Under the pieces are notes generated by a model. That model worked only from the letters and a program-made list of their open reading frames with translations. It made no database searches and was not told the origin of the DNA. A stretch of 64,000 nt of DNA from Yinghuangia sp051388915 (lineage in GTDB: Bacteria; Actinomycetota; Actinomycetes; Streptomycetales; Streptomycetaceae), in contig NZ_JBPKBH010000006.1 of the NCBI RefSeq assembly GCF_051388915.1, forward strand, positions 1 through 64,000, given 5' to 3'. Position numbers and translations under genes: made by a program. The number at the start of each line of letters is the position of its first letter. The first letter of the stretch is position 1. Of the stretch, positions 50,951-59,884 are shown in pieces.

Positions 50951-52417
50951 ATGAGCCCGACCCAGGCGCCACCCGCCGGAGGTTCCCGCACCGTGCTGTG
51001 GACCTTCCTGGCGTCCAGCTTCGCCCTTTTCATGGCCAGCCTGGACAACCTCGTGGTCACCACGGCAATACCGTCCATCCGCGACGACCTCGACGCCGGG
51101 ATCTCCGAACTCGAATGGACGGTCAACGGCTACACCCTCAGCTTTGCCGTTCTCCTGATGCTCGGCGCCGCACTCGGCGACCGCTTCGGCCGCCGCCGCG
51201 TGTACGCAGCGGGGATCGGCGTCTTCACCTTCGCCTCCGCGCTGGCCGCCCTCGCGCCGAACACCGAGACCCTGATCGCCGCCCGCGCCATCCAGGGTGC
51301 CGGGGCCGCCGCGATCCTTCCGCTGAGCCTCACGATCCTGACCCGGGCGGTGGCGCCCGAGAAGCGCCCGATGGCGCTCGGCCTGTGGGGCGGCATCAAC
51401 GGCCTCGCCGTCGCCCTGGGCCCGCTGGTCGGCGGCGCCATCGTCGAAGGCGGGTCCTGGCAGTGGATCTTCTGGATCAACGTCCCGATCGGCCTCGTCC
51501 TGATCCCGCTGGTCCTCCGCAAGGTCGAGGAGAGCCACGGCCCGTCCGGACGCCTCGACATCACCGGCACCGTCCTGGTCAGCCTCGGCATGCTCGGCGT
51601 CGTCTTCGGCCTGGTCCGCGGCGAGGGCCACGGCTGGACCAGCGCGACCGTGCTCGGCCCGATCGCGGCCGGCGTCCTGTTCCTCGCCGCGTTCGTCGCC
51701 CACGAGCGCCGCACCCCGCAGCCGATGCTGCCGATGGCGATGTTCCGCAACCGCGCCTTCACCGCGCTCACCCTCTCCGGGCTGCTGATGTTCGCGGGCG
51801 TGTTCGGCTCGATCTTCCTGCTGACCCAGTACTTCCAGGGCGTCCAGGGCTACTCCGCGCTCGGCGCCGGGCTGCGCATCCTGCCGTGGACCGCGATGCC
51901 CGTCCTGATCGCCCCGCTGGCCGGCCCGCTCGCCGCCCGTATCGGCGGACGCCCGCTCGTCGTCCTCGGTCTCGCGCTCAGCGCCGCCGGTCTGGCCTGG
52001 TTCGCGGTCACCGCGTCGCCCGACGTGACGTACGCCGAGCAGATCCCGGCCCTGATCCTCTCCGGCGTCGGCATGTCGCTCTACTTCATCCCGACCGCCA
52101 GCCTGCTGATGGCCTCGGTCCGCGCCGAGCAGCAGGGCGTCGCCTCCGGCGCCAACAACGCGATGCGCGAACTCGGCGGCGTCCTCGGCGTCGCGATCCT
52201 CGCCTCGGTGTTCTCCGCGCAGGGCGGGTTCGTGTCGCCGCAGGACTTCGTGGACGGACTCGTTCCGGCGCTGTGGGTGGGAGTCGCCCTCGCCGCCGTC
52301 GGATCGCTGACCGCCGCCCTGATCCCGCGCGGCGGTGCGGACCGCGTCCAAACCGGGCCCAAGGGCCAGGACACCGCCGCCGACGCGGGCACCGCGAAGG
52401 TCCCCGTCACGGCCTGA
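50951..52417 (+). CDS. MFS drug efflux transporter, DHA2 family
   Basis: 488 residues, about fourteen helices. Motifs: LDNLVVTTAIPSIRDDL (D1), GAALGDRFGRRRVYAAG (A), LIAARAIQGAGAAAILPLSLT (B) and GLAVALGPLVGGAIVEGGSWQWIFWINVPIG (C). Proton-driven drug export. ATG 50951 has AGGGGAT upstream; ATG 50945 is too close to that site. Regulated by the TetR protein encoded upstream. It ends in front of a hairpin that contains an assembly gap. Confidence 0.92.
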   Translation: MSPTQAPPAGGSRTVLWTFLASSFALFMASLDNLVVTTAIPSIRDDLDAGISELEWTVNGYTLSFAVLLMLGAALGDRFGRRRVYAAGIGVFTFASALAALAPNTETLIAARAIQGAGAAAILPLSLTILTRAVAPEKRPMALGLWGGINGLAVALGPLVGGAIVEGGSWQWIFWINVPIGLVLIPLVLRKVEESHGPSGRLDITGTVLVSLGMLGVVFGLVRGEGHGWTSATVLGPIAAGVLFLAAFVAHERRTPQPMLPMAMFRNRAFTALTLSGLLMFAGVFGSIFLLTQYFQGVQGYSALGAGLRILPWTAMPVLIAPLAGPLAARIGGRPLVVLGLALSAAGLAWFAVTASPDVTYAEQIPALILSGVGMSLYFIPTASLLMASVRAEQQGVASGANNAMRELGGVLGVAILASVFSAQGGFVSPQDFVDGLVPALWVGVALAAVGSLTAALIPRGGADRVQTGPKGQDTAADAGTAKVPVTA

Positions 52418-52453
52418 CCCGACCGCACGCCGCGGACGACCGCACAACGCGAA

Positions 52454-52624
52454 CGCCCGGTGGGGGGGACCTCGGACCGAGGCCGNNNNNNNNNNNNNNN
52501 NNNNNNNNNNNNNNNNNNNNNNNNNNNNNNNNNNNNNNNNNNNNNNNNNNNNNNNNNNNNNNNNNNNNNNNNNNNNNNNNNNNNNNNNNNCGCGACCTCG
52601 GACCGAGGCCGCGCCCACCGGGCG
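52454..52624. terminator. large bidirectional hairpin containing an assembly gap
   Basis: CGCCCGGTGGG (52454-52464) and CCCACCGGGCG (52614-52624) are perfect 11-bp arms. Inside them the 18-bp sequence GACCTCGGACCGAGGCCG occurs on both sides of the gap (52468-52485 and 52594-52611). It lies between convergent genes and likely terminates both; the gap probably hides further copies. Confidence 0.6.
52486..52590. other. assembly gap (105 N)
   Basis: Unknown bases in the middle of the hairpin between the MFS and phosphatase genes. The length is probably nominal. Confidence 0.99.
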
Positions 52625-54358
52625 TCAGCCGCGCGGCAGCAGCCGCGACGCCATCACCGCGATGTCGTCCTGCGCCCCCGGACCCAGGTGGTCCAGCACA
52701 TGGTCGAGCAGTACGCCGAGGTCGTCCCCGTCCGGCACCGGAGGCAGCTCGGTCAGCCGCCGCAGGGACGCGTCGATGTCCTCGCCGCGCCGCTCGACCA
52801 GGCCGTCCGTGTAGAGCAGCATCACCGGCCCGGGGACGCGCGGGACCGTCGTCGACGTGTAGCCCCCGGCGCCCGTCCCCAGCGGCGGCCCGACCGGCAC
52901 GTCCAGCAGCCGGATCCCGCCCGGCTCCACAAGGGCCGGTGGCAGGTGCCCCGCACTGGCGATCTGGGCGGTACGCGCGCCCGGGTCCACCACCTCCAGC
53001 AGACACGTCGCGACCCGGTCGAAGCCCGCCGCCGCGACCATGTCGTCCAGCCGCTGCAACATCTCGTGGGGTGCCAGGCCCGCGGCCGCGACCGCGCGTA
53101 CGAGCATCCGGTAGTGGCTCATCGCGACCGCGGCCTTGAGGCCGTGGCCCATGACGTCGCCCATGACCTTGAGCGTCCGGCCGCCGGGCAGCGCGACCAC
53201 GTCGAACCAGTCGCCGCCGACCATCAGTTCGCTGCCCGCGGGCAGGTAGCGGGTGGCGATGTCGATGTCCGGACGCGGATCGCGCGGCTCCCCGAGCAGC
53301 GACTCCTGCAACTCCAGGGCCACCGCGTGCTCGTGCTCGTAGTGCAGCGCGTGGTCCAGGCTGACTGCCGCCCGCGTCGCGATCTCCCGGGCGGTCACCT
53401 CGTCGCGGTCGGTGAAGCCCGGCGACCTGCCGACCCGCATCAGCGTGAGGACTCCCAGCGTCCGCCCGCGCGCGACCAGCGGCACGGACATCCCCGAGTG
53501 CGCGCCCGCCGCCCGGTACGCCGCGATCCGCGCCGCCGCGGCACCCGGCCGCGCGGCCATGGTCCGGTAGTCCTCGCGCACCGCGCGGACCTGTTCCAGC
53601 ACCCGTACGCCCGCCGAACCGGGCTCGTGTTCGAGCACCGTCCCGGCGCCGTTCAGGGCCTCGTTCACGCGCCGCAGCCCCGGCACCCCGGCCACCGCCT
53701 CGCGGCGCAGCAGCAGCGGGGTACCGCGCGCGGGCTCCGGGACCCCGGCGCGTCCCTGGCCGCCCTCGAAGGAGACGTACTCGGGAAGCAGGTCCACGGC
53801 CGCCCAGTCGGCGAGCAACGGCACCGCGAACGCGGCCAGTTCCGCGCACGTGGTCTCGCGGTCCAGCGTCGTGCCGATGCGCTCGCGCGCGGCGTCGAAC
53901 AGCCCGAGCCGCAGTTGGTCGTCGCGGTCGTCGTTCAGTGAGCGGCGGTAGGCCGGCGACACCTCGACGACCACGCCGACGATGCCCCGCACCTCGCCGT
54001 CGGCCTCCCAGCGGTCGTAGACGCCGAGCCAGTACCGGCGCGAGTCCATGTCCGCGTCGTGCGTGCCGCGGGACGAGATCAGCTCGCGGGTCCGGCCGTC
54101 CGCGAGCACCGCACGCAGTACCGGCTCGTCCTTCGCCAGCAGCGGCATGACGTCGCTCGCCTGCCGGCCGAGATGGTCCGCGGCGGACACCCCGTTGATC
54201 TGCGTCAGAGCCTCGTTGACGTGCAGATAGCGCAGCTCGCGGTCGAGGATCAGCAGCCCCGCCGACGACGACGCGGCGAATTCACCGGCCACGCGCGCGA
54301 ATTCACCGTCGTCCGCACCGGCGTCGAGATGCCCCGACGCGGGGGGCCGAGTCGTCAT
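52625..54358 (-). CDS. PAS-GAF-PP2C (SpoIIE/RsbU-type) serine phosphatase
   Basis: 577 residues. A PAS domain (~20-140; SSSAGLLILDRELRYLHVNEALTQINGV), a GAF domain (~170-345; GMSVPLVARGRTLGVLTLMR) and a C-terminal PP2C domain (~365-577; LQESLLGEP, YLPAGSELMVGGDWFDVVALPGGRTLKVMGDVMGHGLKAA, LLYTDGLVERR, DDIAVMASRL). Metal-binding Asp in GGDWFD and GDVMGHG. Such enzymes dephosphorylate anti-anti-sigma factors in stress and development signalling in Streptomyces. No anti-sigma kinase domain is fused. ATG 54358 follows GGAAGG. Confidence 0.92.
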   Translation of the reverse strand: MTTRPPASGHLDAGADDGEFARVAGEFAASSSAGLLILDRELRYLHVNEALTQINGVSAADHLGRQASDVMPLLAKDEPVLRAVLADGRTRELISSRGTHDADMDSRRYWLGVYDRWEADGEVRGIVGVVVEVSPAYRRSLNDDRDDQLRLGLFDAARERIGTTLDRETTCAELAAFAVPLLADWAAVDLLPEYVSFEGGQGRAGVPEPARGTPLLLRREAVAGVPGLRRVNEALNGAGTVLEHEPGSAGVRVLEQVRAVREDYRTMAARPGAAAARIAAYRAAGAHSGMSVPLVARGRTLGVLTLMRVGRSPGFTDRDEVTAREIATRAAVSLDHALHYEHEHAVALELQESLLGEPRDPRPDIDIATRYLPAGSELMVGGDWFDVVALPGGRTLKVMGDVMGHGLKAAVAMSHYRMLVRAVAAAGLAPHEMLQRLDDMVAAAGFDRVATCLLEVVDPGARTAQIASAGHLPPALVEPGGIRLLDVPVGPPLGTGAGGYTSTTVPRVPGPVMLLYTDGLVERRGEDIDASLRRLTELPPVPDGDDLGVLLDHVLDHLGPGAQDDIAVMASRLLPRG

Positions 54359-54725
54359 GTACGTGCCTTCCGCCAGTCCATCGCGACCGTGGCCGTGCGG
54401 GGGAGCCTCCCCGAGCCACCGAAAGGACAAACATGGAGAAAAGCAGCAAACAACCCTTGGGGCCCAGGGACTCCCGCCCCGCACGGCCGGACGGCCTCAA
54501 AGCCCCAGCGGCGGAGCGCCCGAGCCGCGGTGCCCCGGCCCGCGGTGCCCCGGCCTGCGGTGCCCCGAGCTGCGGCGCCCGGGGCTGTGCCGCCCCGAGC
54601 GGCCTCCTCGGCGGCCTCCCGAGAAGTCTCCCGAGCCGCGGTGCCCGAGGCGCGTCGCCCCGAGCCGCGCCGCTCCGAGCGGCCTCCCCGGCGGCCTTTC
54701 GAGGAGTCTCCCGGGCCCCGCCCCC
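54359..54725. other. repetitive GC-rich stretch between phosphatase and adenosine deaminase genes
   Basis: 367 bp. Degenerate 15-bp GCGGTGCCCCGGCCC units lie near 54530-54580, and two related ~45-bp blocks (54593-54638 and 54674-54719, GAGCGGCCTCC..CGGCGGCC) are about 81 bp apart. A plus-strand frame opens at ATG 54433 behind a good ribosome site (AAAGGA) and an A-rich start (MEKSSKQPLG), but continues as low-complexity sequence antisense into the deaminase gene, so I do not call it. Confidence 0.55.
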
Positions 54726-55763
54726 TCAGCCCGCCAGCCAGGCGTCCACGCCCGACAGCAGCTTGTCCCGCACCCCTTCCGGGGCCACCGATCCCCGGAT
54801 CGACTGCCTTGCCAGTTCCGCCAGCTCCTCGTCCGAGAAGCCCTGCGACGTGCGGGCGATCTCGTACTGGGCCACCAGGCGGGAGCCGAACAGCAGAGGG
54901 TCGTCGGCGCCCAGGGCGATCGGGACGCCCGCGTCGAACAGCCGCCGCAGCGGGACGTCCGCCGGGTCGTCGTAGACGCCCAGCGCGACGTTCGACGCCG
55001 GGCACACCTCGCACACCACCCCGCGCCGCGCCAGCTCGGCCACGAGTTGCGGGTCCTCCGCCGCCCGCACGCCGTGCCCGAGCCGCCGTGCGCCCAGCAC
55101 ATCCACGCACTCGCGCACGCTGCGCGGCCCGTCCAGCTCCCCGCCGTGCGGGTTCGCGAACAGCCCGGAGCGCCGCGCGATGTCGAACGCCCGCTCGAAC
55201 TCCAGCGCGCGTCCCCGGCGTTCGTCGTTGGACAGGCCGAACCCGACGACCCGCCCCCGCTCCGCGTACCGCGCCGCCAGACGGGCGAGCGTGCGTGCCT
55301 CCATCTGGTGCTTGGTCCGGTTCGCCGCGATGACCACCGCGATGCCGACGCCCGTCGAGCGCTCCGCCTCCTCGACGGCGTCCAGGATCACCTCGACCGC
55401 GGGGGTCAGACCGCCGAGCCGCGGGGCGTACGACGTCGGATCCACCTGGATCTCCAGCCACCCCGACCCCTCCGCGGCGTCGTCCTCGGCCGCCTCGCGT
55501 ACCAGGCGGCGCACGTCGTCCGCGTCGCGCACGCACGAGCGGGCGATGTCGTACAGCCGCTGGAAGCGGAACCAGCCCCGCTCGTCGGTCGCCCGGAGGC
55601 GCGGGGGAGTGCCGGAGGTGAGGGCGGACGGCAGGTGCACGCGGTACCGGTCGGCCAGCTCCAACAGGGTCTGGGTCCGCATCGAACCGGTGAAGTGCAG
55701 ATGCAGGTGGGCCTTCGGGAGCGCGCGCACATCGCGGACGGGGTGATCCATCTCCCCGATCAT
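54726..55763 (-). CDS. add: adenosine deaminase
   Basis: 345 residues. Metal-binding KAHLHLHFTGSMR at the N-terminus, LEIQVDPTSYAPR, VGFGLSNDE, substrate and metal ligands in FANPHGGE and RLGHGVRA, and CPASNVALGVYDDP followed by the catalytic-site ALGADDPLLFG. It deaminates adenosine/deoxyadenosine in purine salvage. The start is not certain: ATG 55763 and ATG 55751 are both in frame; GGGGAG lies between them, too close to the second. A subfamily-typical variant (ADDP rather than SDDP). Confidence 0.9.
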   Translation of the reverse strand: MIGEMDHPVRDVRALPKAHLHLHFTGSMRTQTLLELADRYRVHLPSALTSGTPPRLRATDERGWFRFQRLYDIARSCVRDADDVRRLVREAAEDDAAEGSGWLEIQVDPTSYAPRLGGLTPAVEVILDAVEEAERSTGVGIAVVIAANRTKHQMEARTLARLAARYAERGRVVGFGLSNDERRGRALEFERAFDIARRSGLFANPHGGELDGPRSVRECVDVLGARRLGHGVRAAEDPQLVAELARRGVVCEVCPASNVALGVYDDPADVPLRRLFDAGVPIALGADDPLLFGSRLVAQYEIARTSQGFSDEELAELARQSIRGSVAPEGVRDKLLSGVDAWLAG

Positions 55764-56093
55764 TGCCGACCGGACGCCCGTCCGGGTGCAGTCCGCGCAG
55801 GTTGCCCCGACCGGATGACAACTTCCGCGCCCCGCACCCCGCTCACCAGGCCCGGACCCGCCGCTCGTACGCCCCTGGCCCGCCCCTCGCCCGTCCCTGG
55901 CCCGCCCCTCGCCAACCCCCGCGAACGCGGACGGGGGGGGGCCACNACCCCGCTCACCAGGCCCGGACCCGCCGCTCGTACGCCCCTGGCCCGCCCCTCG
56001 CCCGTCCCTGGCCCGCCCCTCGCCAACCCCCGCGAACGCGGACGGGAGCCGCCCACCGAACCCGGTGGACGGCGCCCGCCGCACGACAACGCC
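55764..56093. other. intergenic region between aspC and add, mostly a 100-bp direct repeat
   Basis: 330 bp on the 3' side of aspC and 5' side of add. Holds the direct repeat listed separately and an ambiguous base at 55946. The add promoter should be at its left end (55764-55835). Confidence 0.5.
55836..56046. repeat. 100-bp direct repeat, two copies 111 bp apart
   Basis: 55836-55935 is repeated at 55947-56046 with no difference that I can find. Each copy has inner near-repeats of CCCCTGGCCCGCCCCTCGCC. The 11-bp spacer includes a run of G and the unknown base at 55946, so this may be a real duplication or an assembly join. Confidence 0.92.
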
Positions 56094-57335
56094 CTACTTG
56101 GCCTCCGCCAGGAGCTTCGCGATCCGCGACACACCCTCGGCCAGGTCGTCGTCGCCGAGCGCGTACGACAACCGCAGGTAGCCCGGCGTCCCGAAGGCCT
56201 CGCCCGGCACCACCGCGACCTCGACCTCGTCCAGGATCAGCCCGGCCAGCTCCGCCGAGTCCCGTGGCACCTTGCCCCGGATCTCCTTGCCGAGGACGCC
56301 CTTGACCGACGGGTACACGTAGAACGCGCCCTTCGGCTCGGGGCACTCGACGCCCGGGATCTCGTTGAGCATCCGCACGATGGTGCGGCGGCGCCGGTCG
56401 AACGCCACCTTCATCTCGTCGACCGCCGTCAGGTCCCCCGACACCGCAGCCAGTGCCGCCGCCTGTGCCACGTTGCAGACGTTGGACGTCGCGTGCGACT
56501 GGAGGTTCGTGGCCGCCTTGACGACGTCCTTGGGCCCGATGACCCACCCGACCCGCCAACCCGTCATCGCGTACGTCTTCGCCACGCCGTTGACGATGAT
56601 CGTGCGGTCCAGCAGCTCCGGCACGACGGTCGGCATCGACACGAACTCGGCGTCGTCGTAGACCAGGTGCTCGTAGATCTCGTCGGTCAGCACCCACAGC
56701 CCGTGGGACGCCGCCCAGCGCCCGATCTCCTCGACCTGCGCCCGCGAGTAGACCGCACCCGTCGGGTTCGACGGCGAGACGAACAGCAGCACCTTGGTGT
56801 CGGCCGTGCGCGCGGCCTCCAACTGCTCCACCGACACCAGGTACCCGGTGGTCTCGTCGGCGACCACCTCGACCGGCACACCGCCCGCGAGCTTGATCGA
56901 CTCGGGGTACGTCGTCCAGTACGGCGCCGGGACGATGACCTCGTCGCCCGGGTCCAGGATCGCCGCGAACGCCTCGTAGATCGCCTGCTTCCCGCCGTTG
57001 GTGACCAGCACCTGCGCGGGGTCGACGGCCAGGCCGGAGTCGCGCAGCGTCTTGTCGGCGATGGCCTGCTTCAGCTCGGGCAGCCCCCCGGCCGGCGTGT
57101 AGCGGTGGAACTTCGGCGCGCGGCACGCGGCCACCGCCGCGTCCACGATGTAGTCCGGGGTCGGGAAGTCGGGTTCGCCGGCGCCGAAGCCGATCACCGG
57201 ACGGCCGGCGGCCTTGAGTGCCTTTGCCTTGGCGTCGACGGCGAGGGTCGCGGACTCGGCGATCGCGCCGACGCGGGCGGACACCCGGCGTTCTGCGGGC
57301 GGGGTGGACTGGGGGCTGGTGGAAGCTGCGGTCAT
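56094..57335 (-). CDS. aspC: pyridoxal-phosphate aspartate aminotransferase
   Basis: 413 residues, class I fold. SARVGAIAESATLAVDAKAKALKAAGRPVIGFGAGEPDFPTPDYI at the N-terminus, LVTNGGKQAIYEAF, VPAPYWTTYPE, VSPSNPTGAVYS, the PLP-binding lysine in VNGVAKTYAMTGWRVGW near residue 255, and GYLRLSYALGDDDL with the substrate-binding Arg. Transfers the amino group between aspartate and 2-oxoglutarate. Its place next to tRNA-Trp-secE on the opposite strand is conserved in Streptomyces. Confidence 0.94.
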   Translation of the reverse strand: MTAASTSPQSTPPAERRVSARVGAIAESATLAVDAKAKALKAAGRPVIGFGAGEPDFPTPDYIVDAAVAACRAPKFHRYTPAGGLPELKQAIADKTLRDSGLAVDPAQVLVTNGGKQAIYEAFAAILDPGDEVIVPAPYWTTYPESIKLAGGVPVEVVADETTGYLVSVEQLEAARTADTKVLLFVSPSNPTGAVYSRAQVEEIGRWAASHGLWVLTDEIYEHLVYDDAEFVSMPTVVPELLDRTIIVNGVAKTYAMTGWRVGWVIGPKDVVKAATNLQSHATSNVCNVAQAAALAAVSGDLTAVDEMKVAFDRRRRTIVRMLNEIPGVECPEPKGAFYVYPSVKGVLGKEIRGKVPRDSAELAGLILDEVEVAVVPGEAFGTPGYLRLSYALGDDDLAEGVSRIAKLLAEAK

Positions 57336-57649
57336 GGGCCAATCGTCCCACTGCCGCTCCCGGCCGGGCACACAGGTTTCACGATATGCACGCGGAAGAG
57401 CACGCGGAGGGGCCGGAGAATGATCAGTGGGAGACCCACGGAAGATCAACCGAAGATCTACCGAAGAACAGCGGAAGATCCATGGGAGAGGGGTGCGCGG
57501 GGCCCTGACCGGGACGGCGACCGGGTGACGGGTTCGACCTGGGCGACCGCAACCCGTACACTCATCCACTGGCGGATCGAACCTGTTGCCGTCGCGCCCG
57601 GAAACCCGTGGTTGTCGGGCACGACTCTCGGCTAGGTTGGGACCACCGA
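57336..57649. promoter_or_regulatory. divergent region, aspC / tRNA-Trp-secE-nusG
   Basis: 314 bp. Contains a four-unit 11-bp repeat (57440-57483) and a likely promoter for the rightward unit: TTCGAC (57533-57538), 18 bp, TACACT (57557-57562), about 90 bp before tRNA-Trp. Confidence 0.55.
57440..57483. repeat. 11-bp repeat, four units, upstream of tRNA-Trp
   Basis: Units start at 57440, 57451, 57462 and 57473: GGAAGATCAAC, CGAAGATCTAC, CGAAGAACAGC, GGAAGATCCAT. The spacing is one helical turn, so the GAAGATC cores all face the same side. Lies about 75 bp upstream of the -10 box. Confidence 0.85.
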
Positions 57650-57722
57650 AGGGCACTAGCTCAATTGGCAGAGCACCGGTCTCCAAAACCGGGGGTTGGG
57701 GGTTCAAGTCCCTCGTGCCCTG
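57650..57722 (+). tRNA. tRNA-Trp (CCA)
   Basis: 73-nt cloverleaf. Acceptor AGGGCAC pairs with GTGCCCT, D arm GCTC…GAGC, anticodon stem CCGGT/ACCGG with loop CTCCAAA giving anticodon CCA, T arm GGGGG TTCAAGT CCCTC, discriminator G. Directly precedes secE, the standard actinobacterial order. Confidence 0.96.
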
Positions 57723-57840
57723 CGATGTGCCATCCCGACACGGATCCTCGATCCCGGGGTGCGCATAGCAGTCAGCGCCAGTCAATCAGCGCCGACGACA
57801 CCGTCGGTGATCCAGTCAGACCGGATCCAGGTGAGGACGA

Positions 57841-58167
57841 GTGACGGAGGCCCGCGGCTCCACTGCCACGCCCGAGGACGAGAGCTCGGACGAACTCGGC
57901 GTGGACGAGACTCCCCCCGGCGGCAGGAACCGCAGGGGGCGCCGTGCCGACGCCGAAAAGCCCGAGCCGAAGAAGCAGGGCCTTTTCGCGCGCCTCGCAC
58001 TCTTCTACCGGCAGATCGTCGCCGAGCTGCGCAAGGTCGTCTGGCCCACCCGCAACGAGCTCATCACGTACACGACCGTCGTGATCGTGTTCTGCCTGAT
58101 CATCATCGGCATCGTGTACTCGCTCGACCTCGGGTTCGCCCGGGCGGCGCTCGAAATCTTCGGCTGA
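57841..58167 (+). CDS. secE: protein translocase subunit SecE
   Basis: 108 residues, GTG start. Acidic, low-complexity N-terminal ~45 residues, then LFARLALFYRQIVAELRKVVWPTRNELITYTTVVIVFCLIIIGIVYSLDLGFA: the amphipathic helix with conserved VVWPTR.E and one membrane helix. Stabilises SecY in the translocon. Co-transcribed with tRNA-Trp and nusG. Confidence 0.97.
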   Translation: MTEARGSTATPEDESSDELGVDETPPGGRNRRGRRADAEKPEPKKQGLFARLALFYRQIVAELRKVVWPTRNELITYTTVVIVFCLIIIGIVYSLDLGFARAALEIFG

Positions 58168-58291
58168 TCCGGCCGTTCCGCCGGTTACTGTGGTGTCCGG
58201 GGCGTTGTGCCCCGGGCCCCGCCGGGTCGCGGCCTCTTCAGCGGACCGCCGGGCCCACCGATTGATCCCCACCCAGGAAGAAGCAGCCACC

Positions 58292-59116
58292 GTGTCAGAC
58301 CCGAACCTGTTCCCCGACGAGACCGTCGAGGAGACGGGGTCCCTGTCGGAGCAGGCGGAGGACGCCTCCACCGGAGTCGACGTCGCCGAGCCCGCCTTCG
58401 ACGACGAGACCGAGGCCGAGGCCGCGGTCGACGCCGAGGACGCTGCCGACGACGCCGAAGCGGCCGAGGACGCCGCCGGGGAGGACGCGGAGGACGCCGT
58501 CGCGGCCGAGCCCCAGGTGGACGCCCTTGAGGAGTTCCGCGACGCGCTGCGCCGGGCGCCGGGCGAGTGGTACGTCATCCACTCGTACGCCGGCTACGAG
58601 AACCGCGTGAAGGCCAACCTCGAATCGCGCACGACCTCCCTCAACATGGAGGAGTACATCTTCCAGGTCGAGGTGCCGATGGAAGAGGTCGTCGAGATCA
58701 AGAACGGCCAGCGCAAGACCGTCAAGCGCAACAAGTTCCCCGGCTATGTCCTGGTCCGCATGGACCTGACGAACGAGTCGTGGGGCGCGGTCCGCAACAC
58801 CCCCGGTGTCACCGGCTTCGTCGGCAACGCCCACGAGCCCTTCCCGCTCACCCTCGACGAGGTCGCCAAGATCCTCGCCCCCGAGGAGGAGCAGGCCGCG
58901 GCCGGCGGCGGCACCGCGACCAAGGCGCCCGCCGAGGTCAAGGTCCTCGACTTTGAAGTCGGCGACTCGGTCACCGTCATCGACGGCCCCTTCGCCACGC
59001 TCCAGGCCACGATCAACGAGATCAACCCGGACTCGCAGAAGGTCAAGGGCCTGGTCGAGATCTTCGGCCGTGAGACCCCGGTCGAGCTGTCGTTCAACCA
59101 GATCCAGAAGAACTGA
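58292..59116 (+). CDS. nusG: transcription termination/antitermination factor NusG
   Basis: 274 residues, GTG start. An acidic ~85-residue N-terminal extension (Asp/Glu/Ala), typical of streptomycetes, precedes the NGN domain (EWYVIHSYAGYENRVKANLESR … KFPGYVLVRMDLTNESWGAVRNTPGVTGFVG). The KOW domain is DFEVGDSVTVIDGPFATLQATINEINPDSQKVKGLVEIFGRETPVEL. Binds RNA polymerase, Rho and ribosomal S10. Confidence 0.97.
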   Translation: MSDPNLFPDETVEETGSLSEQAEDASTGVDVAEPAFDDETEAEAAVDAEDAADDAEAAEDAAGEDAEDAVAAEPQVDALEEFRDALRRAPGEWYVIHSYAGYENRVKANLESRTTSLNMEEYIFQVEVPMEEVVEIKNGQRKTVKRNKFPGYVLVRMDLTNESWGAVRNTPGVTGFVGNAHEPFPLTLDEVAKILAPEEEQAAAGGGTATKAPAEVKVLDFEVGDSVTVIDGPFATLQATINEINPDSQKVKGLVEIFGRETPVELSFNQIQKN

Positions 59117-59340
59117 CGGCACCACAGAGCTTCCGGAGTCCGGGGCGGCGCAGGACGCCGTCCCGGACCGCGGATTAGGGCGCCTTCGCAACGGTGGCTA
59201 TCGTTGTGGGGGCGCCACGCCGCGTCCGCCGTTCCCCGAGGGAGCGGCCGAGCGTGGCGCACGTCGCACGAACGGGCCCCTTGCGGAGCCCTGCGTACCG
59301 TGCGGCGACACGGAAACACATCGTCGAAGGACCCGGAAAC

Positions 59341-59772
59341 ATGCCTCCCAAGAAGAAGCTTGCAGCCGTCATCAAGCTGCAAATCAAGGCCGGCGCCGCG
59401 ACTCCGGCCCCGCCGGTCGGTCCGGCGCTGGGCCAGCACGGCGTCAACATCATGGAGTTCTGCAAGGCGTACAACGCGGCGACCGAGTCGCAGCGCGGCG
59501 ACATCGTCCCGGTGGAGATCTCGGTCTACGAGGACCGCTCCTTCACCTTCGTGACGAAGACCCCGCCGGCCGCGCGCCTGATCCTCAAGGCCGCCGGTGT
59601 CGAGAAGGGCTCGGGCGAGCCCCACAAGACCAAGGTCGCCAAGATCACCCGCGACCAGGTCCGCGGCATCGCGGAGACCAAGATGCAGGACCTGAACGCG
59701 AACGACCTGGACGCCGCCGAGAAGATCATCGCCGGCACCGCCCGTTCGATGGGCATCACGGTCGAGGGCTGA
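59341..59772 (+). CDS. rplK: 50S ribosomal protein L11
   Basis: 143 residues. [41 protein letters not shown] is the conserved N-terminal domain that contacts thiostrepton-class antibiotics; the RNA-binding C-terminal domain ends in [10 protein letters not shown]. Preceded by a 224-bp region that should hold its promoter. First gene of the L11-L1 pair. Confidence 0.98.
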
Positions 59773-59884
59773 GCCGCCCGCCCGGTCCGCGGCTCCCGTG
59801 AGCCGGGACCGACCCGAAATCCCGTGGCAGGGCCGTGCGTCGGCCCGAGCACACCACGACTCCTTCCGTACCTCAGGAGCAGAA

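Noticed and set aside
54433..54975. 180-codon plus-strand frame with good ribosome site (MEKSSKQPLG start)
   Set aside because: After about ten plausible codons it becomes low-complexity repeat sequence and then runs antisense into the adenosine deaminase gene; kept only as a note on that stretch.
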